Shown here: positions 18,502 through 26,952 of the stretch, piece after piece
Layout of the letters: each line of letters opens with the position of its first letter
How positions within the stretch are numbered: the first letter of the stretch is position 1
Assembly: GCF_016862315.1 (NCBI RefSeq)
Contig: NZ_BOMS01000014.1
Coordinates: 372,001-436,000, forward strand
DNA: 64,000 bases
Source of the DNA: Actinoplanes palleronii
Lineage (GTDB): Bacteria; Actinomycetota; Actinomycetes; Mycobacteriales; Micromonosporaceae
Direction: 5' to 3'
Translations under genes and position numbers: made by a program
Notes under the pieces: model-generated
What the model was told of the DNA's origin: nothing
The model's input: the letters and a program-made list of their open reading frames with translations, nothing else
Database searches by the model: none

Positions 18502-19272
18502 GTGCACCCAGAGGAAGTCCCGGAAGTGGTGGAGCACCCGGCGGCGCGGCCGCCGTGGTGGCAGATCCAGCAGGGCAGCCGCCGTTCGTGGCGGCGCGCG
18601 CTCACCGTCGCGGCCGGCAGTTTCGCCGTGGTCACGGCGCTCGGCGTCCCGTTCGGGCTGCTCTGGCACGCGCTCGCGCCGACCGTGCCGGTGATCGACG
18701 CCGGTGACAACGGCATCGTGGTCAACGACCCGTCGCCCGAGCAGTACATCGCCGCCGACGGCTGGCTGACCCTGCTCGGGATCGGTTTCGGACTGCTGGT
18801 GGCGATCGTCGCCTGGCTGCTGCTGCGCCGCGACCGTGGCCCGGCGCTGCTGCTCGGCGTGGTGGCCGGCGCCGGGGTGGGCGTGCACTGGGTCGCGGTC
18901 CCGATCGGCGAGATGATCGGCAAGGACGCGTACGAGCAGTGGCGGGCGTCCGCCGCGCAGGGCGCGACCTACCTGGCGCCGCCGGAGGTGCACTCGGTGG
19001 GGCCCACGCTGATCCCGGCGTTCGTCGCGGCGATCGTGCTGACCCTGCTGGCCGGCTGGTCGAACGATCCGGACCTCGACCACCCGGGCGCGCAGCCCGG
19101 ATACGGCCCGAACCACGGGCAGTACGACGAGCCGTACCCGTCCTACAACAGCACCCCGGCGTCGCAGCCGGTCGCCGGGGACCCGCTCAGTTCGGGCTGG
19201 CCGGTCGGGCCAGATCCGACAGCGGCACCGGCACCGCCCGCACCCGGGCCAGCAGACCAGCCTCGCGGCTGA
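18502..19272 (+). CDS. Actinobacterial four-TM membrane protein
   Basis: The 256-aa protein has four membrane helices (about residues 34-57, 92-112, 116-138 and 170-190). The extracytoplasmic loop contains PVIDAGDNGIVVNDPSPEQY, and the Pro/Tyr/Ser-rich cytoplasmic tail runs from about residue 195. Similar proteins next to dnaE1 or hisD are common in actinobacteria, but I know of no function. GTG 18502 follows AAGGA by 7 nt. The last 86 bases run antisense through the 3' end of the convergent LON-domain gene, so either tail may have drifted past its ancestral stop. Confidence 0.78.
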   Translation: MHPEEVPEVVEHPAARPPWWQIQQGSRRSWRRALTVAAGSFAVVTALGVPFGLLWHALAPTVPVIDAGDNGIVVNDPSPEQYIAADGWLTLLGIGFGLLVAIVAWLLLRRDRGPALLLGVVAGAGVGVHWVAVPIGEMIGKDAYEQWRASAAQGATYLAPPEVHSVGPTLIPAFVAAIVLTLLAGWSNDPDLDHPGAQPGYGPNHGQYDEPYPSYNSTPASQPVAGDPLSSGWPVGPDPTAAPAPPAPGPADQPRG

Positions 19273-19894
19273 GGATCCGCAACTCGGCGCGCAGCCGGGT
19301 CGCGGTGTCCGGGGCGGACAGCAGCAGGTGGCGTTCGTCCAGAGTGAGCTGGGCGGTCGCGGCGACCAGGTGGGACAGCACGGTCGCGTCGTCCGGCACC
19401 TGATCGATGATGTCGGCGTTCGGCCTCAGCAGTTCCAGGTATTGCTGGAAGGCGGCCAGGACCCGGGGCTTGAGCAGCTCGGCCAGCGGGTCCGGCGTGT
19501 CCTTGTCGGGCAGCCACTCGACGTTCGCGGTCAGGTACGGCTCGGAGCCCTGCTCGACGTCGAGGATCCGGAATCGGCGGCGGCCGACCGTCATGATGTC
19601 GAACCGGCCGTCCGGCAGCTCGGTGACGTGCCGCAGCTCGGCGGTGCAGCCCACGTCGTACAGGTCGCCGGCGTTGACCGGCGCGGGCGCCGGGTCCGGG
19701 CCGTCGCCGGTCTCCGGCGGCACCTCGGTGCCACGCCGGAGGGTGACCACGCCGAACTCGCTCGGCGGCTCAGCCGGCCTCGCGGCCAGCTCCCGCACGA
19801 GAGCGCGATAACGCTCCTCGAAGATGTGCAGGGGCAGCACCAAGCCGGGAAAGAGCACCGTGCTCATCGGGAAGACCGGTAGCCGATCGCTCAC
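19187..19894 (-). CDS. LON substrate-binding (N-terminal) domain protein
   Basis: This 235-aa protein contains only the substrate-recognition domain of Lon protease, with no AAA or protease part. The opening RLPVFPMSTVLFPGLVLPLHIFE is characteristic. GVVTLRRGTEV, YDVGCTAELRHVTELPDGR and GRRRFRI follow in the usual order, and a helical C-terminal half closes it. Stand-alone LON-domain proteins are widespread in actinobacteria, with a presumed adaptor or chaperone-like role. It starts with GTG at 19894, 108 nt from divergent hisD, and its 3' end overlaps the upstream membrane protein gene by 86 bp. Confidence 0.9.
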   Translation of the reverse strand: MSDRLPVFPMSTVLFPGLVLPLHIFEERYRALVRELAARPAEPPSEFGVVTLRRGTEVPPETGDGPDPAPAPVNAGDLYDVGCTAELRHVTELPDGRFDIMTVGRRRFRILDVEQGSEPYLTANVEWLPDKDTPDPLAELLKPRVLAAFQQYLELLRPNADIIDQVPDDATVLSHLVAATAQLTLDERHLLLSAPDTATRLRAELRILSREAGLLARVRAVPVPLSDLARPASPN

Positions 19895-19990
19895 GCGTTC
19901 AGCCTAGCCGTCCGCTGACCTTGGTCAACCCACCGTGTCCCAACGGCCGGGCTGGGGTATTGCGCTCGCGGTGCACCCTGGGCGGCCGCC

Positions 19991-19996
19991 TAGACT
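19991..19996 (+). promoter_or_regulatory. Putative -10 element of the his operon (leaderless hisD)
   Basis: TAGACT ends 6 nt before the hisD GTG, which would place transcription initiation at or next to the start codon. No Shine-Dalgarno sequence precedes hisD, consistent with a leaderless mRNA. No convincing -35 was seen. Confidence 0.45.
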
Positions 19997-20002
19997 GGTC
20001 CC

Positions 20003-21358
20003 GTGCTGAATCGGATCGACCTGCGCGGCTCCCGCCGGGACCCGCGCGGTCTGCTGCCTCGTGCCCAGCTTGACGTCTCCGTGGCTGTCGAGAGGATTCG
20101 TCCCGTTGTCGAGGCGGTCCATCAGCATGGGTTCAGTGCGATCCGGGAGGCGACCGAGAAGTTCGACGGCGTCACGCTGGAGCGCCTGCGGGTGCCCGCC
20201 GAGGCCATCGAGGCCGCGGCCGCGACGCTCGACCCGGACGTCCGGGCCGCCCTGCTCGAGGTGATCAAGCGGGCCCGCAAGGTGCACGCCGACCAGAGCC
20301 GCACCGACACCACCACGACGGTGGTCGACGGTGGCACGGTCACCGAGCGCTGGATCCCGGTCCGCCGGGTCGGCCTCTACGTGCCCGGTGGCCTCGCCGT
20401 CTATCCGTCCACCGTGGTGATGAACGTGGTGCCGGCGCAGGTGGCCGGCGTCGAGGGCCTGGTCGTGGCGAGCCCGCCGCAGGCCACGAACGGCGGCCTG
20501 CCGGATTCCCGGGTGCTTGCCGCGTGCGCGCTGCTCGGGGTGACCGAGGTCTACGCGGTCGGCGGCGCGCAGGCGATCGCCATGCTGGGGTATGGCGCCG
20601 ACGGCGTCGACGAGGGTGACCGCTGCGAGCCGGTCGATGTGATCACCGGGCCGGGCAACATCTGGGTGACCGCGGCCAAGCGGCTGCTGCGCGGCACGGT
20701 CGGCATCGACGCCGAGGCCGGCCCCACCGAGATCGCCGTGCTGGCCGACGAGACCGCCGACCCGCGGCACGTCGCCGCCGACCTGATCAGTCAGGCCGAG
20801 CACGACCCGCTCGCGGCGAGTGTGCTGGTCACCGACTCGCCCGCGCTGATCGAGGCGGTGGAGGCCGAGCTGGTGATCCAGGTCGCGGCGACCAAGCACG
20901 AGGAGCGGGTGCGGACAGCGCTGACCGGCGAGCAGTCCGGTGTGGTGCTTGTCGACGACCTGGAGCAGGGGCTCGCGGTGGTCGACGCGTACGCGGCCGA
21001 GCACCTGGAGATCCAGACCCGGGACGCCCGGGAGTGGGCGATGCGGGTGCGCAACGCCGGCGCGATCTTCGTGGGCGCCTGGTCGCCGGTGTCGCTCGGC
21101 GACTACGCGGCCGGTTCCAACCACGTGCTGCCGACCGGTGGCTGCGCGCGGCACTCGTCCGGGCTGTCGGTGCAGTCGTTCCTGCGCGGCATCCACGTGA
21201 TCGAGTACGACGAGGCGGCGCTGCGCGACGTGGCCGGTCACGTGGTGACCCTGGCCGACGCGGAGGACCTGCCGGCGCACGGCGACGCGGTGAAAGCGCG
21301 GTTTCAGTCCGATTTAGGGTGGCGGGCGGGGCGGTCGGACGGACGGTTCGGCTCATGA
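20003..21358 (+). CDS. hisD: HisD, histidinol dehydrogenase
   Basis: HisD performs the last two NAD-dependent oxidations from histidinol to histidine in the cytoplasm. The 451-aa protein carries [20 protein letters not shown], the dinucleotide-region [51 protein letters not shown] and [16 protein letters not shown], all in normal order. It is slightly longer than the common 430-440 residues, partly at the [10 protein letters not shown] insertion. It opens the his cluster, and its stop overlaps the hisC start (ATGA). Confidence 0.97.
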   Translation: MLNRIDLRGSRRDPRGLLPRAQLDVSVAVERIRPVVEAVHQHGFSAIREATEKFDGVTLERLRVPAEAIEAAAATLDPDVRAALLEVIKRARKVHADQSRTDTTTTVVDGGTVTERWIPVRRVGLYVPGGLAVYPSTVVMNVVPAQVAGVEGLVVASPPQATNGGLPDSRVLAACALLGVTEVYAVGGAQAIAMLGYGADGVDEGDRCEPVDVITGPGNIWVTAAKRLLRGTVGIDAEAGPTEIAVLADETADPRHVAADLISQAEHDPLAASVLVTDSPALIEAVEAELVIQVAATKHEERVRTALTGEQSGVVLVDDLEQGLAVVDAYAAEHLEIQTRDAREWAMRVRNAGAIFVGAWSPVSLGDYAAGSNHVLPTGGCARHSSGLSVQSFLRGIHVIEYDEAALRDVAGHVVTLADAEDLPAHGDAVKARFQSDLGWRAGRSDGRFGS

Positions 21359-22431
21359 CCACTATCGACGATCTGCCGATCCGGGACGATCTGCGGGGGA
21401 AGTCGCCGTACGGCGCGCCGCAGCTCGACGTCGCGGTCCGGCTGAACACCAACGAGAACTCGTACCCGGTGCCCGAGGACGTGGTCGAGGCGATCGGCAA
21501 GGCCGTGCAGGCCGAGCTGCGCGACCTCAACCGCTACCCGGACCGGGACGCGGTCGCGCTGCGCACCGAGCTGGCGTCCTACCTGGGCCACGGCCTGTCC
21601 ACGACGAACGTGTGGGCCGCGAACGGGTCGAACGAGGTGCAGCAGCAGCTGCTCCAGACGTTCGCCGGGCCGGGGCGGAAGGCGCTCGGGTTCGGACCGT
21701 CCTACTCGATGCACCCGCTGCTCGCGGCGGGGACGGGCACCGAGTGGATCGGCGCGCTGCGTGACCCGGATTTCGGTCTGGATCCGGCGCGAGCCGTCGC
21801 CGAGATCGAGAAGCACGACCCGGACGTGATCTTCCTGTGCTCGCCGAACAACCCGACCGGCACGGCCCTCGACCCGGCCGTGGTCGACGCGGTGCTCGGC
21901 GCGGCGAAGGGCATGGTGATCGTCGACGAGGCGTACACCGAGTTCGCCCGTCCGGGCACCCCGAGCGCGCTCACCCTGCTGCCCGAGCACCCGCGCCTGG
22001 TGGTGAGCCGGACGATGAGCAAGGCGTTCGGCTTCGCCGGTGGGCGGCTGGGTTATCTGGCCGCCGACCCGGCCGTGGTCGACGCGGTGCAGCTGGTCCG
22101 GCTGCCCTACCACCTCTCCGCGATCACCCAGGCCGCCGCCCGCGCGGCCGTCGTGCACCGGGACTCGCTGCTGGTGACCGTCGAGGCGATCAAGGAGCAG
22201 CGCGACCGGATCGTCACCACGCTGCGGTCGCGCGGTGTGAAGGTGGCCGACTCCGACGCGAACTTCGTGCTCTTCGCGACGGCCGACGACCAGAAGGCCG
22301 CGTGGCAGGCGTTCCTCGACCGGGGTGTGCTGATCCGCGACGTGGGCCTGACCGGCTGGCTGCGGGTCACCGCCGGCACCGAATCCGAGACGTCCGCATT
22401 CCTGAACGCCGCTGAGGAGATCCTTTCGTGA
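21355..22431 (+). CDS. hisC: HisC, histidinol-phosphate aminotransferase
   Basis: This PLP-dependent fold-type I aminotransferase converts imidazole acetol-phosphate to histidinol-phosphate using glutamate. The 358-aa product shows [57 protein letters not shown] and the PLP-lysine motif [20 protein letters not shown] 21355 overlaps the hisD stop by 4 nt, so translation is probably coupled. An upstream in-frame start would lie inside hisD in another frame and is rejected. hisB overlaps its end. Confidence 0.96.
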   Translation: MTTIDDLPIRDDLRGKSPYGAPQLDVAVRLNTNENSYPVPEDVVEAIGKAVQAELRDLNRYPDRDAVALRTELASYLGHGLSTTNVWAANGSNEVQQQLLQTFAGPGRKALGFGPSYSMHPLLAAGTGTEWIGALRDPDFGLDPARAVAEIEKHDPDVIFLCSPNNPTGTALDPAVVDAVLGAAKGMVIVDEAYTEFARPGTPSALTLLPEHPRLVVSRTMSKAFGFAGGRLGYLAADPAVVDAVQLVRLPYHLSAITQAAARAAVVHRDSLLVTVEAIKEQRDRIVTTLRSRGVKVADSDANFVLFATADDQKAAWQAFLDRGVLIRDVGLTGWLRVTAGTESETSAFLNAAEEILS

Positions 22432-23039
22432 GTCGCACCGGGCGGATTGACCGCGTCACCAACGAGACCAAGGTGCTCGTCGAGATCGACCTCGACGGCA
22501 CCGGCAAGGGCGACCTGAGCACCGGCGTGGGCTTCTACGACCACATGCTCAACCAGCTCGCCAAGCACGGCGGGTTCGACCTGACCGTGCGTACCGAGGG
22601 CGACCTCGAGATCGACTCGCACCACACCATCGAGGACACCGCGATCGCCCTGGGTGAGGCGTTCGCCCAGGCGCTCGGCGACAAGCGGGGCATCCGGCGG
22701 TACGGCTCGGCCACCATCCCGATGGACGAGGTGCTGGTCCGGGCGGCCGTGGACCTGTCCGGCCGGTCCTACGTGGTGCACGACGAGCCGCTGCTCACGC
22801 CGTACATCGGGCCGGTCTACGCGACGAGCATGACCCGGCACATCTTCGAGGCGTTCGGGCACGCGGCCCGGGTGACCCTGCACGTGGACGTGCTGCGGGC
22901 CTGCCGCCCGGGCGGTCACCCGGACGCGCACCACGTGGTGGAGGCCCAGTTCAAGGCGTTCTCCCGGGCGCTGCGCGAGGCCGTCGAGATCGACCCGCGC
23001 AACGCCGGAGCGCTGCCGTCCACCAAGGGCGTGCTCTGA
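22428..23039 (+). CDS. hisB: HisB, imidazoleglycerol-phosphate dehydratase
   Basis: This Mn-dependent enzyme dehydrates imidazole glycerol phosphate. At 203 aa it is the monofunctional form without the HisB phosphatase domain, as in other actinobacteria. Metal-binding His/Glu motifs are plain: [46 protein letters not shown] and [21 protein letters not shown] 22428 overlaps the hisC stop. The histidinol-phosphate phosphatase that completes the pathway is not in the window. Confidence 0.97.
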   Translation: MSRTGRIDRVTNETKVLVEIDLDGTGKGDLSTGVGFYDHMLNQLAKHGGFDLTVRTEGDLEIDSHHTIEDTAIALGEAFAQALGDKRGIRRYGSATIPMDEVLVRAAVDLSGRSYVVHDEPLLTPYIGPVYATSMTRHIFEAFGHAARVTLHVDVLRACRPGGHPDAHHVVEAQFKAFSRALREAVEIDPRNAGALPSTKGVL

Positions 23040-23040
23040 G

Positions 23041-23661
23041 ATGACCACGAGCGTGGTGATCCTCGACTACGGGTCGGGGAACCTGCGGAGCGCCGAGCGC
23101 GCGGTGGCGCGCACCGGTGTGGACGTCACCGTGACCAGCGACCTGCGCGCGGCCGCCGAGGCCGACGGGCTGGTCGTGCCCGGGGTCGGCGCCTACGCCG
23201 CCTGCATGGCCGGGATCAACGAGCTGGGTGCCGGGCCGGTGATCGCCGAGCGGGTCGCCGCCGGGCGTCCGGTGCTCGGCATCTGCGTGGGCATGCAGAT
23301 CATGTTCGACTCCGGGGTGGAGCACGGCGTGCAGACCGCGGGGCTGGGGCTGCTGCCCGGCTCGGTGACCCGGCTGCAGGCCCGGCGGATCCCGCACATG
23401 GGCTGGAACACGGTCACCGTCCCGGACGGCTCACGGCTGCTCGCCGGGCTGGCCGGGGACACCCGGTTCTACTTCGTCCACTCGTACGCGGCGCAGGACC
23501 TCGGCGCGCTGAGCCATGCCGAGGTCACCACCGCGGCGCACGACGAGCCGTTCGCGGCCGTGGTGGAGGCCGGCGCGCTGAGCGTCGCGCAGTTCCACCC
23601 CGAGAAGTCGGCCGACGCGGGGTATGCGCTGCTGGCCAACTGGGTGAAAACACTGTCGTGA
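23041..23661 (+). CDS. hisH: HisH, glutamine amidotransferase subunit of IGP synthase
   Basis: HisH hydrolyses glutamine and channels ammonia to HisF. The 206-aa class I amidotransferase has [16 protein letters not shown] at the N-terminus, the nucleophile elbow [10 protein letters not shown] (catalytic Cys), [16 protein letters not shown] and the catalytic His/Glu in QFHPEKS. It begins 1 nt after the hisB stop. Its partner hisF lies 1 kb downstream in the same cluster, separated by a small membrane protein gene and priA. Confidence 0.97.
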   Translation: MTTSVVILDYGSGNLRSAERAVARTGVDVTVTSDLRAAAEADGLVVPGVGAYAACMAGINELGAGPVIAERVAAGRPVLGICVGMQIMFDSGVEHGVQTAGLGLLPGSVTRLQARRIPHMGWNTVTVPDGSRLLAGLAGDTRFYFVHSYAAQDLGALSHAEVTTAAHDEPFAAVVEAGALSVAQFHPEKSADAGYALLANWVKTLS

Positions 23662-23981
23662 GCAAGGAACGCGCGAAACGACGGGCCGAACGGCTCGTCG
23701 TCCTCGAACGGGAGAAGGCCGTCCGCGCCCGGAAGGTCGCCCGGCGGCAGTGGCGTCGCACGCTGCTCAGGTCCGTCCGGCCGAACGTCCGGCTGGGCCG
23801 GGACGGCCGTCTCTACAGCCGCAGCCGGCGCCAGCGGATCGGCATCGTGGTCGTCGCGCTGGTGGCCATCGGCCTGGTCTGGTTCTTCATCCCGGACCCG
23901 GCACTCCGTGTCCTGCTCACCGTCCTGCTCGTCCTCGCCGCGCCGGCCCTCGTCGTCGTCGCGCTGGGCCGCCGTCCTTAG
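23658..23981 (+). CDS. Small basic membrane protein within the his cluster
   Basis: The 107-aa product has a strongly basic, helical N-terminal half (about 55 residues with [16 protein letters not shown] and RSRRQRIG), then two hydrophobic helices (about residues 60-77 and 83-102) joined by FIPDPALR. Both ends should be cytoplasmic. I recognise no family. It starts with GTG overlapping the hisH stop, so it is probably translated with hisH. Small membrane genes at this site recur in actinobacterial his operons, but a role in histidine synthesis is not shown. Confidence 0.75.
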   Translation: MSKERAKRRAERLVVLEREKAVRARKVARRQWRRTLLRSVRPNVRLGRDGRLYSRSRRQRIGIVVVALVAIGLVWFFIPDPALRVLLTVLLVLAAPALVVVALGRRP

Positions 23982-23998
23982 CTTCTCAAGGGGAAAAC

Positions 23999-24718
23999 GT
24001 GACACTGCAACTGCTGCCCGCCGTTGACGTCGCCGACGGCCAGGCGGTTCGCCTGGTCCAGGGTGCCGCCGGCTCGGAGACCTCCTACGGCGACCCGCTC
24101 GACGCCGCGCTGGCCTGGCAGAACGACGGCGCCGAGTGGGTGCACCTGGTCGACCTGGACGCCGCGTTCGGCCGGGGCTCGAACGCCGAGCTGCTCGCCG
24201 ACGTGGTCCGCCGGCTGGACGTCAAGGTGGAGCTCTCCGGTGGCATCCGCGACGACGAGTCGCTGACCCGGGCGCTGGCCACCGGTGCCCAGCGGGTCAA
24301 CATCGGCACCGCCGCGCTGGAGGACCCGGAGTGGTGCGACCGGATCTGCGCCGAGTACGGCGACCGCGTCGCCATCGGCCTGGACGTGCGCGGCCGCACC
24401 CTGTCCGCGCGCGGCTGGACCCGCGACGGCGGTGACCTCTACGAGGTGCTGGCCCGCCTGGACAAGGCCGGCGCGGCCCGCTACGTCGTCACCGACATCA
24501 CCAAGGACGGCACCATGCGCGGCCCGAACCTGGAGCTGCTGCGCGAGGTCTGCGCCGCCACCGACAAGCCGGTGATCGCCAGCGGTGGCGTCTCCACCCT
24601 GGACGACCTGCGCGCCCTGGCCACCCTGGAACCGGTCGGGGTGGAGGGTGTGATCGCCGGCAAGGCGCTCTACGCCGGCGCGTTCACCGTCCGCGAGGCC
24701 CTGGACGTCCTGGGATGA
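23999..24718 (+). CDS. priA: PriA (HisA/TrpF), dual phosphoribosyl isomerase
   Basis: This (beta-alpha)8 isomerase acts on ProFAR in histidine synthesis. In actinobacteria lacking trpF it also isomerises phosphoribosyl anthranilate. The 239-aa product has [79 protein letters not shown] and [12 protein letters not shown]. The catalytic Asp residues of both half-barrels are present. The Arg-containing [10 protein letters not shown] loop fits PriA. No trpF occurs with the trp genes here, which supports dual function. GTG 23999 follows AGGGGA. Confidence 0.93.
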   Translation: MTLQLLPAVDVADGQAVRLVQGAAGSETSYGDPLDAALAWQNDGAEWVHLVDLDAAFGRGSNAELLADVVRRLDVKVELSGGIRDDESLTRALATGAQRVNIGTAALEDPEWCDRICAEYGDRVAIGLDVRGRTLSARGWTRDGGDLYEVLARLDKAGAARYVVTDITKDGTMRGPNLELLREVCAATDKPVIASGGVSTLDDLRALATLEPVGVEGVIAGKALYAGAFTVREALDVLG

Positions 24719-25476
24719 CGGTCGCCGTGCGGGTGATCCCGTGCCTGGACGTGGACGCCGGCCGGGTGGTCAAGGGGGTCAACTTCGTCGACCTCCGGGA
24801 CGCCGGTGACCCGGTGGAACTGGCCGCGGCGTATGACGCGGCCGGCGCCGACGAGCTGACCTTCCTCGACGTGACCGCCTCCTCGGACGACCGCGGCACC
24901 ATGCTGGACGTGGTGCGGCGGACCGCGGAGACGGTGTTCATCCCGCTCACGGTGGGTGGCGGGGTGCGCTCGCCGGCGAACGTGGACGTGCTGCTGCGGG
25001 CCGGCGCGGACAAGGTCGGCGTGAACACCGCGGCGATCAACCGACCGGAACTGATCAGCGAGATCGCGGAGCGTTTCGGCAACCAGGTGCTGGTGCTGTC
25101 GCTGGACGTCCGCCGGGCCGCGGATCAGCCGTCCGGCTGGGAGGTCACCACGCACGGCGGGCGTCGCAGCGCCGGTCTGGACGCGGTCGCATGGGCGGCC
25201 CGGGTGGCCGAGCTGGGCGCCGGCGAGATCCTGCTGAACTCGATGGACGCCGACGGCACCAAGGCCGGTTTCGATCTGGAGCTGATCCGCGCGGTGCGCG
25301 CCGTGGTGGACATCCCGGTGATCGCCAGCGGTGGCGCCGGCCTCGTCGAGCACTTCCCGCCGGCGGTCGAGGCGGGCGCCGACGCGGTCCTGGCCGCGAG
25401 CGTCTTCCACTTCGGCGACCTCACGATCGGCCAGGTCAAGGACACCCTGCGCGGCGCCGGGCACCCGGTCCGCTGA
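24715..25476 (+). CDS. hisF: HisF, cyclase subunit of IGP synthase
   Basis: HisF combines HisH-derived ammonia with PRFAR to give imidazole glycerol phosphate and AICAR. The 253-aa barrel protein shows [20 protein letters not shown] with the catalytic Asp, [55 protein letters not shown] (second catalytic Asp) and [15 protein letters not shown] 24715 overlaps the priA stop (ATGA). It is the last gene of the his cluster. hisI lies at 43722, and hisG and hisE are outside the window. Confidence 0.97.
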   Translation: MTVAVRVIPCLDVDAGRVVKGVNFVDLRDAGDPVELAAAYDAAGADELTFLDVTASSDDRGTMLDVVRRTAETVFIPLTVGGGVRSPANVDVLLRAGADKVGVNTAAINRPELISEIAERFGNQVLVLSLDVRRAADQPSGWEVTTHGGRRSAGLDAVAWAARVAELGAGEILLNSMDADGTKAGFDLELIRAVRAVVDIPVIASGGAGLVEHFPPAVEAGADAVLAASVFHFGDLTIGQVKDTLRGAGHPVR

Positions 25477-25487
25477 CCGTTTTTCTC

Positions 25488-25747
25488 CGGTACGACCTGA
25501 AGGTCCCGTCCGTAGGCTACGAGCCGAGTCCCGAGCGCACGGGGTCGCGACACCGTGGCGACGCGCGGCCCGGCCGCGGCTGCGGGTTTTCGGCTGGCTG
25601 TCAGGGGTGTCTCCGCAGCGCGGAGACACCCCTGACGCCCAGCCAGAGTCTGGGGGCGCGCTGCGGCCCGGACCGGCGCGGGTGTCGCGTGGCCGCAGCC
25701 AGGTGACGTGGCTCGTAGCCTACGGACGGGACCCGGTATTCGTACCG
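25488..25747. repeat. 260-bp imperfect inverted-repeat element
   Basis: The outer arms 25502-25525 and 25710-25733 are a perfect 24-bp inverted repeat. Beyond them CGGTACGA (25488-25495) matches TCGTACCG (25740-25747). At the centre, 25600-25616 pairs with 25620-25636 as a perfect 17-bp stem with loop AGC, extended by GGCTGG (25592-25597) / CCAGCC (25639-25644). The sequence between is partly complementary. It fills the convergent gap after hisF. It could be a REP/MITE-like element and would also terminate transcription in both directions. No transposase is present. Confidence 0.8.
25592..25644. terminator. 53-bp palindrome, copy 1 (bidirectional terminator-like)
   Basis: This core hairpin of the larger element shares length, ends (GGCTGG / CCAGCC) and inner blocks (CAGGGGTGT, CACCCCTGACG) with the palindrome at 52793-52845. 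The two are identical at 39 of 53 positions by hand alignment. Both lie between convergent genes. There is no long T-tract. Confidence 0.65.
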
Positions 25748-25755
25748 AACAGGTT

Positions 25756-26184
25756 TTATCGGTCGTCGGCGAGACGCATGCTGTACTCGCGGACCGCGGT
25801 GTTGTAGGCGGTGTCGCCGAGCGTCCAGTCGGTGTACCCGGGCTCGGCGACCCGGTTGAGCTGGGTCTGCAAGGTCATCACGGCGGAGGACAGGCCGCTG
25901 AACGGGCGGGTCCGCCAGAGCTGCTCGCCGGCCGGGGCCACCTCGATCACCTCGTCCTCCACGGTGATCAGTCCGGCGCCGGCCAGCCGGCGGACGGACT
26001 CCTCCAGATCGGCGCGGCTCGGCACGCTGTGGTGCAGAAAGTCGGCCGCGGCCAGCAGATCCGTGATCGTCGCGCCGGCCACCGGCAGGGCCGCGTGCAG
26101 CGCCCTGTCGCGTTCCAGGCGCTCAGCGATGACCGCGGAGACGAAGATCCACGCGTCGTTCCAGTTCCAGCCGCCGGCCCCCAT
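25756..26184 (-). CDS. Hypothetical protein, winged-helix-like
   Basis: I do not recognise a named family. The 142-aa product begins [20 protein letters not shown]. It contains a probable small helix-turn-helix region ([18 protein letters not shown], then [20 protein letters not shown]) reminiscent of winged-helix proteins, and ends with [18 protein letters not shown]. No catalytic motif is visible. It ends in TAA, rare in this GC-rich setting. The frame stays open far upstream on this strand, but that part antisenses yczE and yczR and is not coding. ATG 26184 is the start just before the conserved-looking region. Confidence 0.65.
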   Translation of the reverse strand: MGAGGWNWNDAWIFVSAVIAERLERDRALHAALPVAGATITDLLAAADFLHHSVPSRADLEESVRRLAGAGLITVEDEVIEVAPAGEQLWRTRPFSGLSSAVMTLQTQLNRVAEPGYTDWTLGDTAYNTAVREYSMRLADDR

Positions 26185-26282
26185 GTCGCCATGATGCCGT
26201 GCCGGTGGCATGGCGGGAAGCGAATGTGTCCGGATGATCACCGGCTTGTGACCCGCCCCGGGAACATCGGGGTTCGTCTGTC

Positions 26283-26894
26283 TCAGTGTGCGGGCACCGC
26301 GGACCGGTCCGGATCGGGGACCGTCAGCCGGGGCAGGAACAGGTGCACCAGCGGGCCGATCGCCAGGGCATAGACGATCGTTCCCACCCCGACGGTGCCG
26401 CCGAGCAGGAAACCGGTGCCCAGCACGAACAACTCGATCCCGGTGCGGATCACCCGCACCGACAGCTTCGGGAACCGGCCGGCCAGCCCGGTCATCAGGC
26501 CGTCGCGCGGGCCCGGACCCATCCGGCTGCCGATGTAGAGACCTGTCGCGAACCCGTTCAGCAGAATCCCGGCGACCAGGTAGCCGACCCGGGCCGGGAT
26601 GGTGACGCCGGCCGGCAGCAGGGCCAGCGCGCCGTCCGCGGCGAACCCGACGATCACCAGATTGGCCACCGTGCCGATGCCGGGCCGCTGCCGCAGCGGG
26701 ATCCAGAGCAGCAGCACCGGGATGCCGACCAGCAGCACCACCAGACCGAAACTGATCCCGGTGACCTTTGTCATCCCCTGGTGGAACACGTCCCACGGGT
26801 TGAGGCCGAGGCCGGACTCCACCATCAGCGCCATGCTGACGCCGTACAGGACCAGGCCGAGCAGGAGTTGTGGCACGCGACGAACCAGGCTCAT
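26283..26894 (-). CDS. YczE/YitT-type membrane protein
   Basis: This 203-aa integral membrane protein has five or six hydrophobic helices. Seen are LLLGLVLYGVSMALMVESGL, the conserved LGLNPWDVFHQGM, TVANLVIVGFAADGAL, GSRMGPGPRDGLMTGLAGRF and IELFVLGTGFLLGGTVGVGT, all typical of the YczE branch of the YitT/YyaS group. Its substrate is unknown. It is transcribed divergently from a MocR-family gene 58 nt away. In comparative studies YczR-type MocR regulators usually control an adjacent yczE, so that regulation is a reasonable inference here. Confidence 0.88.
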   Translation of the reverse strand: MSLVRRVPQLLLGLVLYGVSMALMVESGLGLNPWDVFHQGMTKVTGISFGLVVLLVGIPVLLLWIPLRQRPGIGTVANLVIVGFAADGALALLPAGVTIPARVGYLVAGILLNGFATGLYIGSRMGPGPRDGLMTGLAGRFPKLSVRVIRTGIELFVLGTGFLLGGTVGVGTIVYALAIGPLVHLFLPRLTVPDPDRSAVPAH

Positions 26895-26938
26895 AGTGCC
26901 ACTCTCGATGCCAATTCCCCGGTGTTAAAGTGCCAATC
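26895..26938. promoter_or_regulatory. Direct repeats in the yczE-yczR gap (candidate MocR operator)
   Basis: TGCCA occurs three times in the same orientation, at 26897-26901, 26909-26913 and 26931-26935, within the related 10-mers AGTGCCACTC, GATGCCAATT and AGTGCCAATC. The offsets are 12 and 22 nt. Direct repeats spaced by helical turns are typical for MocR regulators. The first repeat abuts the yczE start codon, so binding could block yczE expression. Confidence 0.55.
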
Positions 26939-26952
26939 CTCGGGAGGTGGCT

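Noticed and set aside
14740..19116. A 1458-residue open frame on the minus strand opposite dnaE
   Set aside because: Its composition (His/Arg/Val/Asp/Gly-rich, no domains) is the mirror of a high-GC gene. dnaE on the plus strand has full family motifs.
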